Numbered from the stretch's first letter, positions 50,387-59,697 are shown. The stretch: 64,000 bases of DNA from Streptomyces sp. JH34 (GCF_029428875.1 NZ_JAJSOO010000001.1:992001-1056000); one strand, 5' to 3'. The notes: generated by a model not told the origin, from the letters alone. Program-made: numbers and translations.

Positions 50387-51280
50387 ATGGAATTGCGTCA
50401 GCTGGAGCACTTCGTCGCGGTCGCCGAGGAGCAGCACTTCACCAGGGCGGCCGAGCGGCTGGCGGTGTCGCAGTCGGGGCTGTCCGCGTCGGTGCGGGCC
50501 CTGGAACACGAGCTGAAGACGCCGCTCTTCAGCCGTACCACCCGGTCGGTCCGGCTCACCGAGGCCGGACAGGCCCTGCTGACGGAGGCCGAGCGCACGC
50601 TGGCGGGCGCCAGGGCCGCGCGGGACGCGGTGGACGCCGTCCGGGGTCTGCTGCGCGGCACGCTGACGCTCGGGGTGGAGCAGTGCGTGGCCGGGGTGAG
50701 CACGGCGCGGTTGCTCGCGGCCTTCCACCGGGAGCACCCTCACATGGAGATACGGCTCCGGCAGGAGGGCACGTCCAGCCTGCTGGACGGGGTGGCGGGC
50801 GGCCGGCTGGACCTCGCGTTCGCCGCGACCGTCAGCCCGCCGGAGTGGCGGGGCGATCTCGTACCGCTGGCCCGCGAGCCCATGGTCGTCCTGTGCTCCC
50901 CCGGCCACCGGTTCGCGGAGGAGGGGGCGCGAGTGGTGTGGGACGACCTGCGCGGCGAGTCGTTCATCGACTTCCACCCGGACTGGGGGCCCCGCCGCGC
51001 GGCGGACGAGGCGTTCACCGCGGCGGGGGTGCGCCGCACCGTGGCGCTCGAGGTCAGCGACGTGCACAGCCTGCTGGAACTGGTGCACGAGGGGCTCGGG
51101 ATCGCCGTGGTACCGCACCATTTCTCCCGCAAGCCGGAAGCGGGCGGACTGGTCGCCGTGGATGTCGCCGGGACGCACCGGCCGGTCTACGAGAGCGTCG
51201 TCGTGCTCCCGCCGTCCCGGGCCATGAGCCCCGGGGCGAAGGCGCTGATGGCCCTGGTGCGGGCGGCCCCGCCGCGCTGA
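50387..51280 (+). CDS. LysR-family transcriptional regulator
   Basis: A 297-residue regulator. Residues 1-60 are the LysR helix-turn-helix (MELRQLEHFVAVAEEQHFTR, AERLAVSQSGLSASVRALE). The effector domain carries GTLTLGVEQCVAGVSTARLL and a late GLGIAVVPHHFS. The ATG at 50387 has no visible ribosome binding site and directly follows the operator-like dyad, so leaderless translation is possible. The divergent aldo/keto reductase is the probable target. Confidence 0.92.
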   Translation: MELRQLEHFVAVAEEQHFTRAAERLAVSQSGLSASVRALEHELKTPLFSRTTRSVRLTEAGQALLTEAERTLAGARAARDAVDAVRGLLRGTLTLGVEQCVAGVSTARLLAAFHREHPHMEIRLRQEGTSSLLDGVAGGRLDLAFAATVSPPEWRGDLVPLAREPMVVLCSPGHRFAEEGARVVWDDLRGESFIDFHPDWGPRRAADEAFTAAGVRRTVALEVSDVHSLLELVHEGLGIAVVPHHFSRKPEAGGLVAVDVAGTHRPVYESVVVLPPSRAMSPGAKALMALVRAAPPR

Positions 51281-51297
51281 GCCGGGCCGTCGGCGTC

Positions 51298-52302
51298 TCA
51301 GCCGCTCAGCGCCTCGGCGAACGCGCCCGCCTCCTGGTCGATCCCGCTGCAGGTGTCCGACGCGGTCGCCGTGCCCTCGCCCGAGGCGCACTCCTGGTCG
51401 CGGAAGGCAGCCCACAGGGAGAGGGCGCCGACCCCCTGACGGGTGGCGAAGTCACGCAGCGACGTCGCGTCGTCGAGGGTGAAGGTCTCCCCCTCGACGT
51501 CGTTGACCCCGATCATCACGGTGATGTGCAGCGCCTTCCACGCCGCTTCCTGCGACAGCCTGAGGAGGTCCACGAGCTGGTCGTGGGCGGCGCGTGCCGC
51601 GCTCCCGGCGTAGTCGCCCATGTCGCCGTCGTGGGAGGTGCTGTAGTTCATCGCCATGATGTTCACCGCGGAGATCTCGACCCCCTGGTCCACCGCGTCC
51701 TCCAGGACGGCGGTCCCGGTGTCCTCCAGCCCGTCGGGCATGACCGGCAGGGTGTAGGTGACGTCGAGGTCGCGTTCGTCCTGGAGCAGGGCGAGCGCCT
51801 CGTTGCGGCGGGTGACGGAGGCGGTGTCGGTGAGCGCGTCGCCCTCGATGTCGAAGTCCGCCTTCGTGGCGCCGACGGCGTCCAGCACCTCCGCGTAGGC
51901 GTCGGCGAGTTCCCGTGCGCTGCCGCAGGTCAGTGCCGCCTCGGTGCCCGCGGCGCCACCGAAGGAGACCCGGACGTCCGCCCCGCTCGCGGTGAGCTTC
52001 TCGACGCGGGCCGCGACCGCCTCATCGGTGACCGCCGTGGTGCCGCCCCAGAGCGGGGTGCAGCCGGCGGCCTCGGAGGTCACGAAGGCCAGGTTGTACG
52101 TGTCGGGGGACCCCGCGTCGTCGGTGTCGGCGGCGGTCGTGGCGCTCACGTACGGCGTGTAGTCGGTCCGGGTGGCCGTCGGCGGTGGCGGAGCGGACCC
52201 CTTCGCCTGATCGGCGACACCGCCCGTCGAGCAGGCCGAGCAGGCGAGGCCGAGCGCGATCAGCCCGGCAAGGGCCGAGGAGACCCGTGTGCGCCTTTGC
52301 AT
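51298..52302 (-). CDS. GH18 chitinase-like lipoprotein
   Basis: A 334-residue exported protein with a lipoprotein-type signal (MQRRTRVSSALAGLIALGLA followed by CSAC). The TIM-barrel signature is GATKADFDIEGDAL, which keeps the D-x-D-x-E spacing of glycoside hydrolase family 18, and MAMNYSTSHDGDMGDYA is the later barrel strand. The motif is shorter than the usual DGxDxDxE, so activity is not certain. These proteins resemble chitin/GlcNAc-polymer hydrolases. It is divergent from a polysaccharide operon that may make a GlcNAc polymer. Confidence 0.8.
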   Translation of the reverse strand: MQRRTRVSSALAGLIALGLACSACSTGGVADQAKGSAPPPPTATRTDYTPYVSATTAADTDDAGSPDTYNLAFVTSEAAGCTPLWGGTTAVTDEAVAARVEKLTASGADVRVSFGGAAGTEAALTCGSARELADAYAEVLDAVGATKADFDIEGDALTDTASVTRRNEALALLQDERDLDVTYTLPVMPDGLEDTGTAVLEDAVDQGVEISAVNIMAMNYSTSHDGDMGDYAGSAARAAHDQLVDLLRLSQEAAWKALHITVMIGVNDVEGETFTLDDATSLRDFATRQGVGALSLWAAFRDQECASGEGTATASDTCSGIDQEAGAFAEALSG

Positions 52303-52595
52303 GACGTATGTGCACCTGCTCTCGGAAAGTCGTCCGGAACGGCAGCCGGTGCTGCCGGGACCTCCTGAACCTCTCACACCACGGGCCTTCGCAAGGACAC
52401 AGCGAACTCATGGAAAAGGGCCTCGGCCGGTCATCCGAATCCCTCAACTCCCCTGCGGACCAGGGTTCGAGAGGTACGGGAAAGCCGCAGCGCGTCCGCC
52501 GCACTCTCAGCGGGCCGACAGGTTCGGGCCCTTTTCACAGCGGACGGCCAGAAAAGCTCCAGAGTTCGCACAACAAGCTTCGCCACCATGCGCAC
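52303..52595. other. Intergenic region between the GH18-like and mat-like genes
   Basis: This 293-nt stretch between divergent genes must hold both promoters. I see no consensus -35/-10 pair, no strong dyad and no small gene with a ribosome binding site. Open frames crossing it are upstream extensions of the downstream genes. Confidence 0.4.
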
Positions 52596-53078
52596 ATGCA
52601 ATCCGACCCCGTCATCGAGAAAGACCTGGCGCCGCGCGGCCGACGCCGGGCACACGCCGGCCCGGCCCGCGCGGCCGAGCGCCGCCGCACGGCCGGGCAG
52701 CCCCAGGAGGGGCCCGTCTTCGTGGACAGTTCCGGGCGCCGGGCCAAGCTGCTGCGCCGCGTCGGCGTGCTGCTGGGCACCCTGTGCGTCGGCTACGCGG
52801 CCGTGCTGGGGCTCGCCTTCATGGGCGGCATCTCCCTGACCCCCTCCCAGTTGCTCCCGTTCGACGGCGGGCCTGCCGCGGAAGCGGGGCCGGGCGGCAG
52901 GATGCGGCCCGGCTACGGTGTGCCGCCGGGCGGCACCGCACCCCCGAGCGGCACGCCCGCACCGCCGGCGTCCGGCGGAGCGGCCCCGTCCGGCCAGGCG
53001 ACGGCTTCGGCCTCGGGCTCGGCTACGGCCTCGGGCTCGGGCTCGGGCTCGGCTACGGCATCGGGCGGGGCGAACTGA
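52596..53078 (+). CDS. matA: MatA-like small membrane protein
   Basis: A 160-residue protein. A basic, Arg-rich cytoplasmic N-terminus is followed by one membrane helix (VGVLLGTLCVGYAAVLGLAF) and a Pro/Gly/Ser-rich tail ending in ATASASGSATASGSGSG repeats. I assign it by position: it directly precedes and overlaps by one base the deacetylase-glycosyltransferase gene, as matA precedes matB in streptomycetes, where the locus drives pellet formation. The start ATG has no good ribosome binding site. The low-complexity tail is probably an extracellular linker. Confidence 0.6.
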   Translation: MQSDPVIEKDLAPRGRRRAHAGPARAAERRRTAGQPQEGPVFVDSSGRRAKLLRRVGVLLGTLCVGYAAVLGLAFMGGISLTPSQLLPFDGGPAAEAGPGGRMRPGYGVPPGGTAPPSGTPAPPASGGAAPSGQATASASGSATASGSGSGSATASGGAN

Positions 53079-55330
53079 TGGCCGCCTCCCGCCGCCGTCA
53101 CGCCACCCCCGGCAGGATCGGCCGCGTCGGGCGCCAGGCCGTTCCCCGGCCCCGCGTGATCATGGCCCTGGTGCTCCTGCTCGGGCTCGTCTGCACGATG
53201 CTGCTGGACGGATACCTCCGCGCCGAGGTCGGCGACGACCAGCGGGTGCGCTCGAACGCCTCGGCGGACACGGTGCCCGACGAGGTGCTGGAGGGCGGGC
53301 CCATCCTGAGCTTCCCCGGCGGCACCGCCCGCAGCCAGTCCGTGCCGGACAAGACCATCGTGCTGACCTTCGACGACGGCCCCGATCCCGAGTGGAGCGG
53401 GAAGGTGATGGACATCCTGGAGGAGAACGACGTGCCGGGCACCTTCTTCCTCGTCGGCTCCATGATCTCGCGCTACCCGGACGTCGTCAGCAGGATGGTC
53501 GACGAGGGCAACGAGGTGGGGGTCCACACCTTCACCCATGTCGACCTCTCGTACCAGAGCGAGGCCCGCGTCAAGCGGGAGATCGCCCAGACACAGCTCG
53601 CGCTGGCCGGCGCGACGGGCATCACGACGACACTGTTCCGCGCCCCGTACTCCTCGAGGACCGACGCGATCGACGACTACAGCTGGCCCGTCTACCAGCG
53701 CCTCGGCGCGATGGGCTACACCAGCGTGTTCATCGACACCGACAGCGAGGACTGGCAACGGCCGGGCGTCTCCAAGATCGTCAAATGGGCGACTCCGGAG
53801 GGCGGCGAGGGCGCCTCGGTCCTGTTCCACGACGCGGGCGGCGACCGCTCCGAGACGCTGGCCGCGCTGCCGAAGTACATCAAGAAGATGAAGGCGAAGG
53901 GTTACACCTTCACCACCGTCAGCGGCGCGCAGCAGCAGGACGCGGCCGCCGCCGGCGAGACCGGTGGGGACGGGGACGGCGCCGCACAGCCCGGCGGCCC
54001 CGCGCAGGCGGGATCGGCGCAGGGCAACGCCGAGCAGGCCGCCCACCGCACGGCGGACACCGCGAGCGTCTGGGAGGGCCGCGCGCTGCTCGCCGCCGTC
54101 GCCGTGGCGGAGTGGAGCGTGCCGGGACTGGCCGCCGTGCTCGCCGTCGTCGGCGTCGCGGTCCTGGGCCGCTTCGGCATGATGCTCCTGCTCGCGCGGC
54201 GTCACCACCGGCAGCGGAACAGGCGCGGATTCACCTGGGGCCCCGAGGTGACCGGGCCGGTCAGTGTGATCGTCCCCGCGTACAACGAGAAGGAGTGCAT
54301 CGCCAATACCCTCAACTCCCTCGCCGCGAGCACCCATCCCATCGAGATCGTGGTCGTCGACGACGGCTCGACGGACGGCACCGCGGAGATCGCCGAAGCG
54401 CTCGGCCTGCCCAATGTGCGGGTGGTCCGGCAGGAGAACGCCGGCAAGCCCGCGGCGCTCAACAACGGCGTGCGGCACGCACGGTACGACATCGTCGTGA
54501 TGATGGACGGGGACACCGTCTTCGAGCCGGACGCCGTGCACCAGCTCGTCCAGCCGTTCGCCGACCCCGGGATCGGTGCCGTCGCGGGCAACGCGAAGGT
54601 CGGCAACCGGTCCACGATGATCGGTGCCTGGCAGCACATCGAGTACGTGATGGGGTTCAACCTGGACCGCCGGATGTACGACCTGCTGCGCTGCATGCCC
54701 ACCATCCCGGGCGCCATCGGGGCCTTCCGCCGCCAGGCGGTCCTCGAGGCCGGCGGGATGAGCGAGGACACCCTGGCCGAGGACACCGACATCACCATCG
54801 CGCTCCACCGTGCGGGCTGGCGCGTCGTCTACGCCGAGCACGCCCGCGCCTGGACCGAAGCACCGGCCTCCCTGGGGCAGTTGTGGCGTCAGCGCTACCG
54901 CTGGAGCTACGGCACCATGCAGGCGCTGTGGAAGCACCGCCGTTCCGTCACCGACCGGGGGCCCTCGGGGCGCTTCGGACGGGTCGGCATGCCGCTCGTC
55001 GTCCTCTTCCAGATCGTCACACCCGTGTTCGCGCCGCTCATCGACGTCTTCACCGTCTACGCGATGATCTTCGTGGACTTCCGTGCCTCGCTGCTCGCCT
55101 GGCTGGCCGTCCTGGCCGTTCAGCTGTTCTGCGCGGCGTACGCCTTCCGTCTCGACCGCGAGAAGTACCGCTGTCTGCTGATGCTGCCCCTCCAGCAGCT
55201 CGCCTACCGACAGTTGATGTACCTCGTGCTGATCCACTCCTGCGTGACGGCGGCGACCGGCGGCCGGCTGCGCTGGCAGAAGCTGAAGCGCACCGGCGAG
55301 GTGGGCACGTCCCAGGTCGGGGCGCCGTAG
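53078..55330 (+). CDS. matB: MatB-like bifunctional polysaccharide deacetylase / GT2 glycosyltransferase
   Basis: A 750-residue membrane protein. After a first membrane helix (VIMALVLLLGLVCTMLLDGY), a NodB-type CE4 deacetylase domain spans about residues 95-290, with TIVLTFDDGPDPEWSGK, the HTFTHVDL metal motif, FRAPYSS and a late VLFHDAGGDR. A second helix leads to a processive GT2 domain: VIVPAYNEKECIANTLNSL, VVVDDGSTDG, MMDGDTVFEPD, EDTDITIALHRAGW and the QRYRW motif. Three C-terminal helices follow. The combination suggests synthesis and partial N-deacetylation of a poly-N-acetylglucosamine-like exopolysaccharide, the role given to MatB in pellet aggregation. TGATG overlap with the gene before. 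Confidence 0.9.
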   Translation: MAASRRRHATPGRIGRVGRQAVPRPRVIMALVLLLGLVCTMLLDGYLRAEVGDDQRVRSNASADTVPDEVLEGGPILSFPGGTARSQSVPDKTIVLTFDDGPDPEWSGKVMDILEENDVPGTFFLVGSMISRYPDVVSRMVDEGNEVGVHTFTHVDLSYQSEARVKREIAQTQLALAGATGITTTLFRAPYSSRTDAIDDYSWPVYQRLGAMGYTSVFIDTDSEDWQRPGVSKIVKWATPEGGEGASVLFHDAGGDRSETLAALPKYIKKMKAKGYTFTTVSGAQQQDAAAAGETGGDGDGAAQPGGPAQAGSAQGNAEQAAHRTADTASVWEGRALLAAVAVAEWSVPGLAAVLAVVGVAVLGRFGMMLLLARRHHRQRNRRGFTWGPEVTGPVSVIVPAYNEKECIANTLNSLAASTHPIEIVVVDDGSTDGTAEIAEALGLPNVRVVRQENAGKPAALNNGVRHARYDIVVMMDGDTVFEPDAVHQLVQPFADPGIGAVAGNAKVGNRSTMIGAWQHIEYVMGFNLDRRMYDLLRCMPTIPGAIGAFRRQAVLEAGGMSEDTLAEDTDITIALHRAGWRVVYAEHARAWTEAPASLGQLWRQRYRWSYGTMQALWKHRRSVTDRGPSGRFGRVGMPLVVLFQIVTPVFAPLIDVFTVYAMIFVDFRASLLAWLAVLAVQLFCAAYAFRLDREKYRCLLMLPLQQLAYRQLMYLVLIHSCVTAATGGRLRWQKLKRTGEVGTSQVGAP

Positions 55331-56403
55331 TGGCGGGGACGCACCGCAGGACGGCGGCCCCGCCCTCCCCCGCGACGGCGACGGCCACCGGCCGCGACCG
55401 GTCCTTCGACGTGCTGCGGGCCGTGGCGCTCGTCCGGGTGGTCACCTACCACACCTTCGCGTGGCCATGGCTGGGATACGTCTTCCCTTCCATGGGCGTG
55501 ATGTTCGCGCTCGCCGGATCGCTCATGGCCCGCTCGCTCGAACGGCCGGCCCCCGTGGTGCTCCGCAGCAGACTCCGGAGGCTGCTGGTTCCGGTGTGGC
55601 TGTTCGGTCTCGTACTCGGGGTGGCGATGCTGCTGCACGGCTGGGTACCGGGGCCGGACGTCCTCCTCTGGGTCCTGCCGGTCGGCGACCCGCCGGGCAA
55701 CGCGTGGGGGGAGCAGGCCTGGGCGGTGCTCTGGTATCTGCGCGCCTACCTGTGGTTCGTGCTGCTCTCCCCCGTGCTGCTGCGTCTCTTCAGGCCGGCG
55801 CCGCTACCCGTGCTCGTCCTGTCGCTGGTGCCCGTCGTGGTGCTGGAGACGGTGTCGGGTGTGCCGGACGGCCGGCTGGGCAGCGCGCTGAGCGACGCGT
55901 CGGTGTTCCTGTTCTGCTGGCTGCTGGGCTTCGCGCACCGCGACGGTGTGCTCGACCGGCTGCGTGGCCCGGGAGCGCTTGCCGTCGCGGCGCCGTTGAT
56001 GGCGGCGGGGGCCTGGTGGGCCGCCGGGCACCCGGCGGAGGGCTCGTTCGACCTGGACGACATCCCGCTGGCCCAGGCGTTGTGGTCGGCGGGGTTCGTC
56101 CTGCTCCTGCTGCGTTTCCGGCCCCGCTTCGACGGCCTCGTGCGTCATCCGGTGGCCGACCGGATCGTGACGGTGTTCAACGCCCGCGCGGTGACGGTCT
56201 ATCTCTGGCACGAGGTGGCGCTGATGGCCGCGGTGCCGCTCATCGATCTGATGTGGGAGGTACCGGCGCTGGAGCAGCACCTGCCGCTGGACAGCCCGTG
56301 GACGCAGTTCGGCCTCGCGTGGGTGCTGATCGCGGTGGCGGTGGTGTCCTTCGGCTGGGTCGAGGACGTCGCGGCGAGGCGGAAGCCCCGTCTGCTGCCG
56401 TGA
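55330..56403 (+). CDS. Acyltransferase 3 family membrane protein
   Basis: A 357-residue membrane protein with about ten hydrophobic segments. Acyltransferase 3 features are DRSFDVLRAVALVRVVTYHT (with the conserved His), RLRRLLVPVWLFGL and the loop between. The family transfers acyl groups, for example O-acetyl or succinyl, to exported glycans. The GTG at 55330 overlaps the preceding stop by one base, so it is the third gene of the mat-like operon and probably decorates its polymer. Confidence 0.85.
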   Translation: MAGTHRRTAAPPSPATATATGRDRSFDVLRAVALVRVVTYHTFAWPWLGYVFPSMGVMFALAGSLMARSLERPAPVVLRSRLRRLLVPVWLFGLVLGVAMLLHGWVPGPDVLLWVLPVGDPPGNAWGEQAWAVLWYLRAYLWFVLLSPVLLRLFRPAPLPVLVLSLVPVVVLETVSGVPDGRLGSALSDASVFLFCWLLGFAHRDGVLDRLRGPGALAVAAPLMAAGAWWAAGHPAEGSFDLDDIPLAQALWSAGFVLLLLRFRPRFDGLVRHPVADRIVTVFNARAVTVYLWHEVALMAAVPLIDLMWEVPALEQHLPLDSPWTQFGLAWVLIAVAVVSFGWVEDVAARRKPRLLP

Positions 56404-56408
56404 GAGGA

Positions 56409-56438
56409 GGGGGTGCGCGGCCGAGTCCGCGCACCCCC
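56409..56438. terminator. 12-bp stem terminator between converging genes
   Basis: GGGGGTGCGCGG (56409-56420) pairs perfectly with 56427-56438 around CCGAGT. It lies five nt after the acyltransferase stop and before the end of the opposing MFS gene. Confidence 0.85.
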
Positions 56439-56454
56439 TTCCGCACGACCGCGC

Positions 56455-58905
56455 TCAGTCCTCGTGCCCCAGCTGGAGATCGCGTTCGGTCCGTCCTCCT
56501 CCGGGGAGCTGGAGCACGGTGGCGACCGGCGGGTAGCCGGCGGCGATCACGGTGTACTCGCCGGTCGACAGGTCCACGAACCGGAACGCCCCGTCGGAGC
56601 CGGTGGTCAGGGTGTCGACCACGTTGCCCGCCGCGTCGAGCAGCGTGACCCTGGCGTCCTCGACGGCGCGTCCGCCGGGGGCTCGGACGATCCCGCGCAG
56701 CACGGCGCCGCCGGCCAGCTCGATGTCCTGTCTGGTCTCCCGGGCGGCCTGCACGCTGACCGGGAGGGCGGCGGGGCGGAAAGCCGGGGCGCTGGCGGCC
56801 AGGGTGTACTCACCGGCCACCAGTTCGCTGATGACGTAGGCGCCTTCGCGCCCGGTACGGGTGCTCGCGACGACTTCGCCCCGTACGTCGGTGAGCGTGA
56901 CCGCCGCGTCGCGGACGGGCGCGCCGTCGGGTGTGAGGACGGCTCCGGCGAGCCGGCCCGCCCCGCCCAGCACCACGTCCAGCTCCACAGGCCGCTCGCC
57001 GACCGTGACGCTGACGGCCTGCGGCTGGTGCCCGCCCGCGGCTGCGATCAGCACATAGGAGCCGGCGCCGGGCGCGCTCAGCGCGTACCGCCCGTCGCCG
57101 TCGCTGGCCCCGCGTCCGACCTGCCGTCCCTGACCGTCGATGAGCGTGAGCGCGGCCCGGCCGACCTCGGTGCCGTCGGGGTGCTGGACGCATCCGCGCA
57201 CCGGGGTCCCGGAGGGCGGAACGGGCTGCTGCGGGCCGGAATCGGTGCGGGCCATGGGGATCGTGGAGTGCTCCGCGGCCGGGTCGGGGGCCGTCTGCGG
57301 GGTGTGGTGGGACACCAGCGATTTCTCCTTGAGGAAGAAGGCGAGGAAGAGGCCGAGCAGAAGCACCGGCACCAGGTAGAGGAAGATCCGCGGCATCGCG
57401 TCGGCGTACGCCTGGATGTAGGCGTCGCGCAGTGCGGGCTCCATGGTGTGGACCAGCTGCGGGGTGATCGACTCCGGGTCGGGCAGATCGGCCCCGGAGG
57501 GGAGCCGCACCGCGAGCGCGTCCGCGAGCCGTCCGGCGAACAGGGTGCCGAAGATGGCGGCGCCGACGCTGCCGCCGATCTGCCGGAAGTAGTTGTGGGC
57601 GCTGGTGGCGGTGCCGAGGTCGGACTGACGTACGGAGTTCTGCACGGCCAGTACCAGGATCGACATGACGAGGCCGATCCCGATGCCCAGGACCGCCTGC
57701 CAGGCGCCGTACTCCAGCGCCGACGTATCGGTGTCGAGGAGGGAGAGCAGCCACATCCCGACGGTCGACACGGCTCCGCCCACGAGCGGGTAGACCCGGT
57801 AGCGGCCGGTGCGCGAGACCAGCTGTCCGGAGACGACGGAGGCGATGACGATGCCGCCCATCATGGGCAGCATCAGCAGCCCCGACTCGGTGGCGGACAC
57901 CCCCTCGACCATCTGGAGGTAGGTCGGCAGGTAGCTGGCGGCCCCGAAGAGCGCGACCCCGACGACCGCGCCCACCAGCGAGGTGACGTTGAAGACGGAG
58001 TCGCGGAACAGCCGCAGCGGGATGACGGGTTCGGCGGCCCGGTGCTCGACGACGAGGAACAGCAGGGTCGTCACGACGGCTCCGACGGCGAGACCCAGGA
58101 TGGTCCGCGAGCCCCAGGCGTACTCCGTACCGCCCCAACTGGTGAGCAGCACCAGGCAGGTGGACGCGACGGCCAGCAGCAGGGCACCCAGCACGTCGAG
58201 CCGCGGGCGGACGGCGGGTTTGGGCAGTTTCAGCACGAGCGCGATGACGGCGAGGGTGACGATGCCGAACGGCACGTTGATGTAGAAGCACCAGCGCCAG
58301 GAGGCGTGGTCGGTGAAGAACCCGCCGAGGAGCGGTCCGGCGACGGAGGCGAGACCGAAGACAGCTCCGATGAGGCCCATGTAGCGGCCGCGCTCCCTGG
58401 CCGGAACGATGTCGGCGATGATCGCCTGGACGCCGATCATGAGCCCGCCGCCGCCGATGCCCTGGACGGCCCGGAAGGCGATGAGTTCGTCCATGGTGCG
58501 CGACCAGCCGGCGAGTGCGGAGCCGATGACGAAGACGACGATCGCGAACTGGAAGACGCTCTTGCGCCCGAAGAGGTCGCCGAGCTTCCCGTAGATCGGC
58601 AGGCCGATCGTGGAGGCGAGCAGATAGGCGGTCACCGCCCAGGACATCTTGTCCAGGCCGTGCAGCTCACCGACGATCTTCGGCAGGGCGGTGGCGACGA
58701 TCATCTGGTCGAGCGCCGCGAGCAGCAGGGTGAGCATCAGTCCGAGGAACACCAGCCGGACCCTGCGGGGGCTGATCTCGTCCGGCGGGGCGGGCGGTCC
58801 GGCGGCGGTCGGCGGCGCGGGCGGTCCGGCGTCCACGAAGGTGCCGGGCGGCCCGTGCTCCGTGCCTCCCGGCTCGTCCTTCACCAGAGTGATCCCACCC
58901 ACCAC
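56455..58905 (-). CDS. DHA2-family MFS exporter fused to three carboxypeptidase-regulatory-like repeats
   Basis: An 816-residue protein. Residues about 45-540 are a 14-helix drug:H+ antiporter of the EmrB/QacA type, with LDQMIVATALPKIVGEL, GRKSVFQF (motif A), RAVQGIGGGGLMIGVQAIIA and the motif C region GLASVAGPLLGGFF. From about residue 575 three beta-sandwich repeats follow, each with a GxVxxPDGxPVxxAxVTL pattern (for example GAVLTPDGAPVRDAAVTLTD). Such domains are usually extracellular, yet a 14-helix topology would place them in the cytoplasm. The GTG at 58905 follows GGGAG. Confidence 0.9.
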   Translation of the reverse strand: MVGGITLVKDEPGGTEHGPPGTFVDAGPPAPPTAAGPPAPPDEISPRRVRLVFLGLMLTLLLAALDQMIVATALPKIVGELHGLDKMSWAVTAYLLASTIGLPIYGKLGDLFGRKSVFQFAIVVFVIGSALAGWSRTMDELIAFRAVQGIGGGGLMIGVQAIIADIVPARERGRYMGLIGAVFGLASVAGPLLGGFFTDHASWRWCFYINVPFGIVTLAVIALVLKLPKPAVRPRLDVLGALLLAVASTCLVLLTSWGGTEYAWGSRTILGLAVGAVVTTLLFLVVEHRAAEPVIPLRLFRDSVFNVTSLVGAVVGVALFGAASYLPTYLQMVEGVSATESGLLMLPMMGGIVIASVVSGQLVSRTGRYRVYPLVGGAVSTVGMWLLSLLDTDTSALEYGAWQAVLGIGIGLVMSILVLAVQNSVRQSDLGTATSAHNYFRQIGGSVGAAIFGTLFAGRLADALAVRLPSGADLPDPESITPQLVHTMEPALRDAYIQAYADAMPRIFLYLVPVLLLGLFLAFFLKEKSLVSHHTPQTAPDPAAEHSTIPMARTDSGPQQPVPPSGTPVRGCVQHPDGTEVGRAALTLIDGQGRQVGRGASDGDGRYALSAPGAGSYVLIAAAGGHQPQAVSVTVGERPVELDVVLGGAGRLAGAVLTPDGAPVRDAAVTLTDVRGEVVASTRTGREGAYVISELVAGEYTLAASAPAFRPAALPVSVQAARETRQDIELAGGAVLRGIVRAPGGRAVEDARVTLLDAAGNVVDTLTTGSDGAFRFVDLSTGEYTVIAAGYPPVATVLQLPGGGRTERDLQLGHED

Positions 58906-59104
58906 GTGACGCTCCCCTCATCGCAGCTGCGCCGCCCATTTCTCGCATCAGGTGGCAAGGCGGGGCAAACGCGAACAGGCGCGCGCACGGCGCGCGTAGA
59001 GGGCTTATGCGCCGGTGGGAGGCACTACGGCGCGCAACCGGCCACCCGGGAAAACCACCCGTTCCGGTGAGGCCGGCCGCACGCCAACGGCAGGGGGCTC
59101 AGGC

Positions 59105-59548
59105 TTACTTCTCGACCTCGGCGGCGAGGTTCTGCAGCAGTTCGTCGTAGATCCGGCCGAGTCCCTTGGGCGCGAAGGTCTTCTCGAAGAAGCCTCCGAT
59201 GCCGCCGGCACCGTTCCACACGGTGGAGACGACGGCCTTGGACTTGCCCTCGCCGGCCGGGGTGACGGTCCAGGTGGTGACCATCGAGGAGTTGCGGTCC
59301 TTCTCGATCAGCTGCCCCTCCGTGGGCTCGGTGACCTCGAGCAGGCAGTCGCGGACCCGCTTGCTCGTGGCCTGGAGCTTCCAGTGGACGAGGGTGCCCT
59401 CGCCGTCTCCGCCCTCGCGCACCTCGTACTCGCTGAAGTGCCCGGTCAGCACCTTGCCCCGGACCTCCTTGTAGTCGGCCAGCGCATCGAACACCGTCTC
59501 TGCGTCCGCCGCGATGATCCGCTCTGTCGTGGCCTCGACCTGCGCCAT
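59105..59548 (-). CDS. SRPBCC family (polyketide cyclase/START-like) protein
   Basis: A 147-residue protein of the START-like hydrophobic-cavity fold. MAQVEATTERIIAADAETVF and the final helix GGFFEKTFAPKGLGRIYDEL are characteristic. Members bind lipids or aromatic polyketides or act as membrane-associated chaperones; no substrate can be inferred. The ATG at 59548 has a GGAGGAA site. It is divergent from the radical SAM gene. Confidence 0.85.
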   Translation of the reverse strand: MAQVEATTERIIAADAETVFDALADYKEVRGKVLTGHFSEYEVREGGDGEGTLVHWKLQATSKRVRDCLLEVTEPTEGQLIEKDRNSSMVTTWTVTPAGEGKSKAVVSTVWNGAGGIGGFFEKTFAPKGLGRIYDELLQNLAAEVEK

Positions 59549-59651
59549 GCCTGTTCCTCCAGCACTCGGTTGTTCGGGGTGCTGCTGAGCCAACCACCTC
59601 GGGCACGGCCCCTCAAAATCGGGTCCCGCCCCCCGCCGTGCACGATCAAGG

Positions 59652-59663
59652 GAACACATGTTC
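59652..59663. promoter_or_regulatory. LexA (SOS) box upstream of the radical SAM gene
   Basis: GAACACATGTTC fits the actinobacterial SOS consensus GAAC-N4-GTTC exactly, and is itself a perfect 12-bp palindrome. It lies 35 nt before the start of the Rv2578c-type gene, in the range for a LexA-repressed promoter. Confidence 0.75.
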
Positions 59664-59697
59664 TATTCTCAGCCGGAGTACTACCGAGGAGGGGTTC

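Noticed and set aside
52289..53077. Upstream extension of the deacetylase-glycosyltransferase frame, with a GLGLGYGLGLGLG tract
   Set aside because: This is the shifted reading of the matA-like gene repeat. The true matB start at 53078 is followed at once by the membrane helix and deacetylase domain.
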